NCBI GenBank assembly: GCA_027886175.1
Contig: JAJNNQ010000011.1
Location: 3,100,001-3,164,000, forward strand
Reading direction: 5' to 3'
Source of the DNA: Phylloscopus collybita
Taxonomy: Eukaryota > Chordata > Aves > Passeriformes > Phylloscopidae
DNA: 64,000 nt
Below the pieces are notes generated by a model. It worked only from the letters and a program-made list of their open reading frames with translations. It did not search any database and was not told the origin of the DNA. The translations under genes were made by a program, and so were the position numbers. Position 1 is the stretch's first letter. Every line of letters begins with the position of its first letter. This document shows, in pieces, positions 58,101 to 64,000 of this stretch.

Positions 58101-61100
58101 TGCAGGGCCTTTCCTCCCTGCCTGGGGCAGCTTCCAGCGCTCTTGCCCCATCTGTAGAGGGAGGTCCATGAGAAAGCAGAGGACAAGAACGCTTAGGAAG
58201 GCCATGCCATGCCCAGAGGGCATGTCTTGTAGGTTGTTTTTTTTTTTTTTGCATCCTGCTTTCCTGTTCTGCTATAACCATTTAGAGCTGACTTTTCCCA
58301 AGCAGAGGGCACTGGGGCACCTCTCTACAGCTGATGATCAGTGGGAAGTGAGGGCCTCATCCTTCAGGGGCTGCTGAGGAGCACTGGTGGCCCCTTGGGA
58401 AAGGAGACACTGGGGTTTTGCTCAGCTGGCTTTGCAGAGTTATTCTTCAGGCTCTCAGCAGTGTCGTCCAGCTGTGTGGTTGCTGGGCTGGGATTTGAGC
58501 AGTCCTGGCTTCCTCCAGCCTTGAGCCTTTGTGCAGACCAACTCTGCTGTTGAGAAGCCAGGGGAGAGTAAATAGCTTCCTTTGGCAAGCACTCCAAAGA
58601 GAGTCAGGAGGGGGAATAACCTTCTCCTGAGGAGGAGCATCCCTTGGCTTGAGCAAAACAGAGCTAATGACCTGAGTCTGTTAAAGAAAGGTAAAATACA
58701 CATTGTATAAGCTCTTGGAGAGTTGCTGCTGCCAGACACCATCACTTACATTTAGGGAAATTAAACTTGGATGCTTTTTACACTCCTCTCCTTAGCCTTC
58801 CCCTTCCTTTCCTGCACCTCACAGCACAGCAGGGTCCATGGTTGCCATCCCACATTTGTGTTTGGCTTGTCTTGCAGGCTGGGAAAGGCTCACGCTGGAG
58901 GATTGAACCCAGTAAAGGAGTGGTCGGCCCTAATACTCAGCTGTCTGTGAAGGTCATAGCAAACCTGAATGACACTGAGAAATTCCAGGACAAGGTGAAG
59001 GTGTTCGTTGAGAACAGCCCTACCACCTCCATCTCTGTCCAGGCCGTGGGCATTGGCACCACCATTGTCCCCAGCAAACCTCTCCTTCCAAAGCTGGACT
59101 TGAAATCCCACTTCAGGTAGGTAGGAGACTCTCGGCTTCCACTTCTCCCGTGGGTTCAGCAAGGAACAACTTTTCCATAGTCCTTCAGGCTAGATCTTCT
59201 CTAATACTCGAGGCCCCAGCTGTGTTTCCCTGAAGCCACAGGAATTCCTGTAGAAAGATGTCATCTGAAAGTCGCTAGATAGCCTGCAGAGCCACTGATG
59301 TGGAAAAGCTGGAAGACCTGGCAGGGCTGAAGCTTTGAGCCTGGGCAGCCTTTTGGGCGGAGGTTTGATGGCAGAGCGTGCAGTCAGGGAATGCCATCAG
59401 GGGGAAGCTGGAGCTGAGTGAGCACAGGGAAATAGCAGCTCCCATGACATTTTCCATCTCTGCTTCTCTTGTAGCTCCTCTCGCTGCCGTTTCGAGTTCC
59501 AGCTGACAAACCAAGGCCGACGCAGGCAGCGGCTGTACTGGAGGACAGAAGGTTTCCACATCTGTCAGCAGAGTACTCGTCCTCCTGCCCGCGCTGGCAC
59601 CAAGAGCAAAGGTGCTTCCCAGAGCTCCAGAGCTGGCAGCCCCGTGTTTAAGCTCTGGCCGCAGACGGTGCACCTGTGGCCGGGCCAGAGCGTGGACATG
59701 GTGCTGGAAGGCTGCTCCAGCACTGTCCAGGTGAGGCCCCTGCCAAGGGCTGAGCCTTCCCTGTCAGATGCCCTCCAGTGCAGCTTCTTCTGCAGCCCCT
59801 TGACATTTGCCTGGGAGAAGGAGCAAGTGACTTCTGCTGAAAGAAACTGTTGGAAGGCCAGCTGCTTTCCCTGCTGGCCACCATCAGTTGCTAAGGCTCT
59901 TTTGTCTTTCCATAAACCCAACCCAACTTGCTGATGCCAAAATACAAGCTGAAGGAAGTATTGCTCATTTGGGCAAACAGGGGTTACTGGTGTCACGTGC
60001 TGAGGCAGAAAGGAAGAGCAGAGAAAATGAGCTGCACTTACGATTAGAAGCCCAGGCAGGAAGTCAAACTACTATCAAGTGGTTTTTCTGAGGGAAGCAG
60101 GCAGTAAAACAAAAGCCCTGTGAATGGCAGGAGTGTCTGGGAGAGGCATTGCTCTTTCCCTCTGAAGACAAACATGAGCAGAGGGCTGGTCTAGCCCTGA
60201 GTCCTGGAGGAGGAAAACACAGTGTGCCAGCTCTAGTGATCAGTGCCATGTCCATCCAGGTGGGAAACTGTTCCCTGGGCTCATTCTAATTGACAAATTG
60301 ACTTTGGTCAACTTTTCCATTACTGCTTGCCCCAGTCTCTCAGGCAGCCCTGGTGGCCCAGGGGCAGCCAGGTTTTGCAGCAGCCTTGGAGAGCAACTCA
60401 GAGAGGGAGATTTTAGCAGAGTCTTGGGGTGTTCTCCTACCTGGACCTTTCTTTCCAGGGGAAATGAAACTCTGCAGAGAAGCTGCCAGCTAAGCCTGCT
60501 ATGCCTTCTCTGGCTCCAGGACGCCTGGGCACAGATCTTTACAATAAATAGGCAGCAGCACAGGAAGAGAAGAGAGCTACTGAGGAGAGCAAAGACTAAT
60601 TAGAGGCCCTACTAAGAAGTGACAGGAATAGGGCCCATGGGTGGGTGGCAAGCCAGTGTGGGGTGTTTGGCCTGCCAGCACACACTGGGTGACAAGTGAC
60701 TCTTGCATGCAGGAGGTGCAGGGGCGGCTGCTGTGTCGTGCTCTGGTGGGGAACGACACTGCAACAAAACTGATAATGCAAGTGGATGTCACCTGCAAGT
60801 TCATTCGCCCTGTTGTGAAAATCTCTTCCAGAGCAATCACTTTCCGTGTGGAAAAGGTAAGCCTCTGGATTGCATGCTGACATTTAAGGGTGTAACTCTT
60901 AAATTGGCTGGACGTAAATAGAAATAGATGCACTGCTGGGATTGAAAACTGCAAAATGCCTTGGAAGGGGAAGGAGGTCTATGGCTACTTGGGGTTGTGT
61001 TCCCTTGTCTCCTGTTTCTGTAGAAATTCAGTGATGTCCTGACGCTCCAGTACCAGCCTTTGTCTTTCAAAAACACCTGCTCGCTGCCATTCAGCATTGT

Positions 61101-63769
61101 GCTGGACTTGGAGCAGCCATTCGTGATCTGTGGTGTGGACCAGCAGCCCCTCCCTGCAGATTCCAAGGTGAGCCTCTGTGGCCTTGTTTGGTGGGGTTGA
61201 AGAGGAGGGAGTGGTGGTGCACTTCTCTTGGGAGGTCTTGGAGCTGAGAAGTTCATTCTGTGGTGTCAGAAGTGCACTGGCCTGAGCTGCATCAGCAGAA
61301 CTGCTGAAGGAATCAAAATCTTCCCTGAATTGGTAATATCCTGCTGGCTCTAAAACAGGAGGAGAGGGGAGCAGGAAAGCAGACTGGGGCAAGCTATGCA
61401 GTAAAGGTGTCTCCTGGAAAACATCCCAGCTCTCCAGCAGCTACCCCCTTGCATTGCTGCTGAGCACAGAAACGTGAACCTGAGAGCATCTGGGACCAGA
61501 GCGTGGTGTCTGCAGACAGATCCTCACTGTAAAGAAATGAGGGTGAACTGCGAAGCCCACGCTGGGGTCACACTTTGAACATTTACTCTTTCCTGCTGGC
61601 AGACCTTGGGACTTGATCAAAAAGGTGATTAATGCTTTTCATCTCCTTGCAGCCCATGACGCTGGATGTAGGGGAGGAACTTCATCTCTACATCCAGTTT
61701 AACCCAGCTTATGAGAACAGTCTCTACGACTGGGATGTAGAGAGGATTCTCAGGATGCGTGTCATGGAATATCCTCATGAGGAGCAGATCACTGTTCGGG
61801 GAGAGGTCTACATCCCAAATCTCCATCTTGAGGCCGACGCCGTGGACTTTGGCTGCATCCACAATGAGACGGAACAAGAGCTGTCTATGGAGATGACCAA
61901 CTGCAGCCAAGTTGTTGCCCAGTACCACTGGTCGTTCCGGACGGACAGACGGGTGAACACCATTAGGTATGTGGGCATCATCCCTGTGCTGCTCCCAGCA
62001 TGGACCTGCTCCAGCCTGCTTTGGGGTGGCTGTTAGTGAGCTCACCACACCAGCACCCAGCCAGGGGCCGCATCCCGGTCAGGAGCTGCTCTTGCAGGCA
62101 TCTCTCTCTCCCACTACAGGTCCATGATCCATAGCTATGTTATTTTCCAGGTTCAGGCCTTCGCCACCTGAAGTCAAATGCCAGTCATCAAAGAATGAGG
62201 GAGTGTTTCCAAGGAGATGCTCCAAGACTGGAAGTGCGGAGGAGCCAACCGAAACCCCGAAAATTACAAATGTAAGGAGGGACAAGCGTTTCTCAAAGGC
62301 CCAGTGTTGGCATTAAGTTAAAGGAGAGGAGTTGTACCTGCTCACACACAAATACCAGTTGTTTGAACACTGCACAGTTTTTCTGAATCAGGAGAAACAA
62401 AGCCCTGTAGATGCAACGAAGAGTGTGGCTGAGTGTTTTCAGATCGAAGCATTCAATCCTCTTTATTTCCTGATTGTTGCCATGTATGCCCAAGTAAACC
62501 AGGGAAATTCAAGCTGCCATCCTCGAATCCTGGAATGGTTTGGCTTGGAAGGGACTTTCAGAGATGATGTAGTTCCAGCCCTCCCTGCCTGAGTGCTGGG
62601 GGCACCCAGTTCCCTGGTGCAAGTTTGATGTAGGAAGTGCAGATGGAGCCCAGGTCCCATCTGTGGGTAGGCTTGGACCCACCCTCGACTGATGGCCTGG
62701 ACATTTTCACACCTGATTTGTGCCCAGGTCCCTTTTCAGCTGCTCCTGCTGTGCTGAGGTGGTGGAGCCTGCAGCAGAGTGATCTTGCTCAGACCAGCCA
62801 GCTGCTCACTGCAGCCCATGGTGCTTGTTTTCCAGGAGCTGTCATCCACTGCTGTGAAGTCTCAGGGCTCAGTGAGGAGGAGGGGGCTGAGTCGATTGCC
62901 AGAGGTGGAGCGCCACAACATCAGAATGCAGGAGGTATGTGGGAATTTGTCTCCCTTCCATGTTCCCAATGTGGAAAGCAGTTCTGTAGCCCCACTCCCA
63001 CTGGTGGCCTCAGCATTGCCCACCGAGGGGCCTCACATCCCTCCAAGCCCATCACAAAGCTCTGCTGAAGCAACTGGTCACTGGAGAGGCCATGTGGGAG
63101 GTTTGATAGGGCTGTCTCAGGATGCTCCCTGTGCCTGTGGAGGGCATTGGTCCCGTTTACCTCATCAGGTGGTTGCCAGGAAATTTTGGGAGGTACTTTG
63201 GCTGCAGTTCCCACAAGTCTCCCACAAGTCTCCTGTTTTTCTGAAGGCAGTGAGAAGTATTTCCAAAGACAAGTTCTGCAGCAGAGAGAATTTCTTGCTG
63301 CCAGGAGACATTCCGGTTGACTTGAATGTAGTGTATACTCATGGATAAGTGGCTGTGGGAGAAGATTTTCCCCATGGTTCCTCCACTGGTCAGTGGCATG
63401 GATGCAGGAGGAGATTAGGGTGATTCTGGCTGTGCTTGGGGAATAGGCCCCTCCAGCTCTGACTCTACTTTGCTCCGAGACACAGCTGCTCTTCTGTATC
63501 CATTTCCACACTCAACAGCTCGATCTCTCCTCCCCTCCCCTCCCCTCCCCTCCCTCCAGGTTTTTGATGTCCGGCCAGCGTGGGGTGAGCTGCAGCCGGG
63601 AGAGAGCCAGCTGGTCACCTTCACCTTCTTTGGCCACGCCAACATCGTCGCCCGTGTCAAGGCGCTGTGCCACGTGCACGGAGGCCCCACCCACCAGGTG
63701 GTGGTGACCGGGGAGGCTTCGGTCCCCAGATACCAACTGGACCTGGAGGAGATTGACTGGGGGCTGCAG
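43052..63769 (+). CDS. HYDIN: HYDIN, 5' part of the gene (24 coding exons, continues past the window)
   Basis: Hydrocephalus-inducing protein is a giant ASH/MSP-type immunoglobulin-fold repeat protein of the motile-cilium central pair (C2b projection), needed for normal ciliary bending. Twenty-four exons here have AG acceptors, GT donors and mutually consistent phases, giving 3912 nt (1304 codons), roughly the first quarter of the usual protein of about 5,000 residues. Recognition rests on the N-terminal region (FQPCPPEVVFQNYSP), the conserved AILLNRG..FTFLPQEGI segment, PTFHFDVPALHFGDVSFGFP and FEFQLTNQGRRRQRL, in the known order. No stop or frameshift was seen, so the gene looks functional. 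The initiator exon is not identified. Introns hold a solo LTR (55.1 kb), a CR1 piece (62.5 kb) and simple repeats. Confidence 0.9.
44009..44128 (+). CDS. HYDIN: HYDIN exon b
   Basis: 120 bp, phase 0-0. Contains FQPCPPEVVFQNYSPGQLCE and ends LLRNRDK, the first strands of the first ASH-type domain. Confidence 0.88.
44262..44396 (+). CDS. HYDIN: HYDIN exon c
   Basis: 135 bp, phase 0-0. VPHLVKVTMESSPYFQLVGS continues the first ASH domain and ends ILFTPAENK. Confidence 0.88.
44598..44797 (+). CDS. HYDIN: HYDIN exon d
   Basis: 200 bp, phase 0-2. DYFHQLLCTTEREEFIVPIR closes one domain; ILDFPDQLDFSECPVKCSSQ opens the next. Confidence 0.88.
44798..46625. other. HYDIN intron, 1.8 kb
   Basis: No other gene or clear repeat recognised; open frames are short and unsupported. 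Confidence 0.5.
46626..46750 (+). CDS. HYDIN: HYDIN exon e
   Basis: 125 bp, phase 2-1. Reads PFSVTPAMGALDVGEATQVT and ends VVHYDTG. Confidence 0.87.
47326..47524 (+). CDS. HYDIN: HYDIN exon f
   Basis: 199 bp, phase 1-2. EDTHISLHGRAVDVPIGLDR, then TVLIHNLSDTTARFRW: end of one ASH domain and start of another. Confidence 0.88.
47947..48130 (+). CDS. HYDIN: HYDIN exon g
   Basis: 184 bp, phase 2-0. A charged helical insert (QYQRLFQQDMDKFYDRLKVH), then FEDDIFFFEPK. Confidence 0.86.
48494..48593 (+). CDS. HYDIN: HYDIN exon h
   Basis: 100 bp, phase 0-1. EGEIRPNCSAEITVLFKPRE, then YCDISG. Confidence 0.88.
49087..49205 (+). CDS. HYDIN: HYDIN exon i
   Basis: 119 bp, phase 1-0. RQNRLPLHLIGEGLGPQLRF, then ELNIGHVFVRGTHSYA, a typical ASH domain boundary. 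Confidence 0.88.
50244..50467 (+). CDS. HYDIN: HYDIN exon j
   Basis: 224 bp, phase 0-2. AILLNRGPLEAPFSLVPPAT and FTFLPQEGIVAPGRPEAIRI form one Ig-like ASH domain. Confidence 0.9.
51325..51392 (+). CDS. HYDIN: HYDIN exon k
   Basis: 68 bp, phase 2-1. GFVMAPTFHFDVPALHFGDV, a strongly conserved HYDIN linker. Confidence 0.9.
52191..52426 (+). CDS. HYDIN: HYDIN exon l
   Basis: 236 bp, phase 1-0. FPRTLKCRLFNTSPVSAAVK, then REFFISPCRVTVRGLGSEEI. Confidence 0.88.
53166..53266 (+). CDS. HYDIN: HYDIN exon m
   Basis: 101 bp, phase 0-2. VTLCSNTVRDYSLELEVDAE, then VLALTLTAR. Confidence 0.9.
53933..54068 (+). CDS. HYDIN: HYDIN exon n
   Basis: 136 bp, phase 2-0. CIVPVLRVLNPVVRLEHCCL, then LVNDSDIPGCYRVLPQ. 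Confidence 0.88.
54520..54684 (+). CDS. HYDIN: HYDIN exon o
   Basis: 165 bp, phase 0-0. EHKEKATAWYSSSKPFGIIE, then ELAVFGRPGSPL. Confidence 0.88.
55061..55578 (-). mobile_element. Solo LTR in HYDIN intron (518 bp), minus orientation
   Basis: Ends are TGTTACAATG and CACTGTAACA, perfect 7-bp inverted termini (TGTTACA/TGTAACA). On the minus strand several CCAAT boxes precede TTTAAAAGGG near 55,280 and AATAAACG near 55,128, a complete U3-R layout. Flanking bases (CCAGAC and CTATCT) do not form a target-site duplication. Confidence 0.75.
55579..56836. other. HYDIN intron beyond the solo LTR
   Basis: A plus-strand frame at 55,757-56,101 contains a short imperfect repeat (SEDSKETSKDSKEASK, from GATTCTAAAGAAACTTC-type units at 55,965-56,015) but has no splice or promoter support. 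A T run is at 56,260. Confidence 0.35.
56837..56989 (+). CDS. HYDIN: HYDIN exon p
   Basis: 153 bp, phase 0-0. EIHLECIGQGPAVYVYPREI, then ISNQSDVPAAFWAEM. Confidence 0.9.
56990..58877. other. HYDIN intron, 1.9 kb, with simple repeats
   Basis: CCATGGATTTCC units at 57,297-57,335 and a GT-rich run at 57,788-57,815. No exon is needed here, since exons p and q join without a gap in the protein. Confidence 0.6.
58878..59116 (+). CDS. HYDIN: HYDIN exon q
   Basis: 239 bp, phase 0-2. AGKGSRWRIEPSKGVVGPNT, then VQAVGIGTTIVPSKPLLPKL. The donor region CAGGTAGGTAGG offers two overlapping GT sites; the first keeps phase. Confidence 0.9.
59475..59730 (+). CDS. HYDIN: HYDIN exon r
   Basis: 256 bp, phase 2-0. 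FEFQLTNQGRRRQRLYWRTE, a Ser/Lys-rich loop, then HLWPGQSVDMVLEGCSSTVQ. Confidence 0.9.
60713..60856 (+). CDS. HYDIN: HYDIN exon s
   Basis: 144 bp, phase 0-0. EVQGRLLCRALVGNDTATKL, then KISSRAITFRVEK. Confidence 0.9.
61024..61167 (+). CDS. HYDIN: HYDIN exon t
   Basis: 144 bp, phase 0-0. KFSDVLTLQYQPLSFKNTCS, then QPLPADSK. Confidence 0.9.
61653..61966 (+). CDS. HYDIN: HYDIN exon u
   Basis: 314 bp, phase 0-2, the longest exon here. PMTLDVGEELHLYIQFNPAY, then VYIPNLHLEADAVDFGCIHN, spanning the end of one ASH domain and the start of the next. Confidence 0.9.
62151..62271 (+). CDS. HYDIN: HYDIN exon v
   Basis: 121 bp, phase 2-0. FRPSPPEVKCQSSKNEGVFP; polar, low-conservation linker. Confidence 0.72.
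62505..62640 (-). mobile_element. CR1 LINE 3' fragment
   Basis: CGAATCCTGGAATGGTTTGG followed by TTGGAAGGGACTTTC is the reverse-complemented 3' end typical of bird CR1. It is diverged and lies in a HYDIN intron. Confidence 0.65.
62836..62934 (+). CDS. HYDIN: HYDIN exon w
   Basis: 99 bp, phase 0-0. ELSSTAVKSQGSVRRRGLSR, then ERHNIRMQE. Confidence 0.75.
63560..63769 (+). CDS. HYDIN: HYDIN exon x, last in window
   Basis: 210 bp, phase 0-0. VFDVRPAWGELQPGESQLVT, then LDLEEIDWGLQ. The acceptor pyrimidine tract is a (TCCCC)n simple repeat at 63,530-63,558. The gene continues beyond 64,000. Confidence 0.88.
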
Positions 63770-64000
63770 GTACCACAGGCTTCTCCTGGCACAGCTCCTT
63801 GTCCTGCAGTCATGGCCAGTGGGTTCCTGCCCACCTCGATCCCAGGCCCCTTCTCAGCTCCTTTGTTGGCCCCGGGGCTTAGGATCCAACCTTGGAGAGA
63901 TATGTCCAGCATCCAAGCTGGTTTAGAATGGCCATCTCCACCCCTCCCCTCCCTTCTCCCCTGGCCCAGGGACATCACCCTGTCCTCTTCAAGGCACCTA

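Overview
The window looks like a gene- and retrovirus-dense piece of a bird genome, probably a songbird. The signs are exon-intron genes with GT-AG junctions, CpG-island promoters, a CR1-type repeat, bird-style C2H2 zinc-finger terminal exons, an MHC class II beta gene with GC-rich minisatellite introns, and a PAK-type kinase of the kind reported as expanded in songbirds. Nothing bacterial is present. The chromosome cannot be named from sequence alone; the mix fits a repeat-rich microchromosome or a sex-linked or unplaced scaffold.

1-17.6 kb: a large inverted arrangement of a zinc-finger gene unit. Each unit has a CpG promoter with a non-coding first exon, an intron carrying an old gammaretrovirus-like (class I) provirus in antisense, and a terminal exon with 7-8 fingers. 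Unit 1 (about 1-7.1 kb) is on the minus strand and unit 2 (about 9.7-17.6 kb) on the plus strand. Between them lies a degenerate zinc-finger gene (8.3-9.4 kb, minus) that shares a divergent promoter with unit 2. A third unit, again minus, lies at 29.2-33.5 kb. All three carry a provirus relic in the intron, so the insertion came before the duplications.

17.6-29.2 kb: LTR fragments, the 3' five exons of a PAK-like kinase (19.3-22.2 kb, minus), an MHC class II beta gene lacking its signal-peptide exon and carrying a frameshift in the beta-1 exon (22.9-24.9 kb, plus), and an A-rich class II (ERVK-like) provirus fragment on the minus strand with a lysine-tRNA-type primer site. Intron 2 of the MHC gene holds what reads as a correctly spaced class II X-Y promoter module facing backwards.

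33.5-36.8 kb: a 5'-truncated ERVL (class III) element with an uninterrupted RT-RNase H-integrase frame and a 3' LTR. It is joined directly to the CpG promoter of zinc-finger unit 3.

36.8-64 kb: after about 3 kb of non-coding DNA comes the 5' part of HYDIN (plus strand), the giant motile-cilium central-pair protein. It has a CpG promoter with an RFX X-box-like site, a first exon made largely of six 36-bp repeats, and 24 recognisable coding exons. These join in consistent phase (3912 nt, 1304 codons) and run off the right edge. Its introns contain a solo LTR, a CR1 fragment and a local direct repeat.
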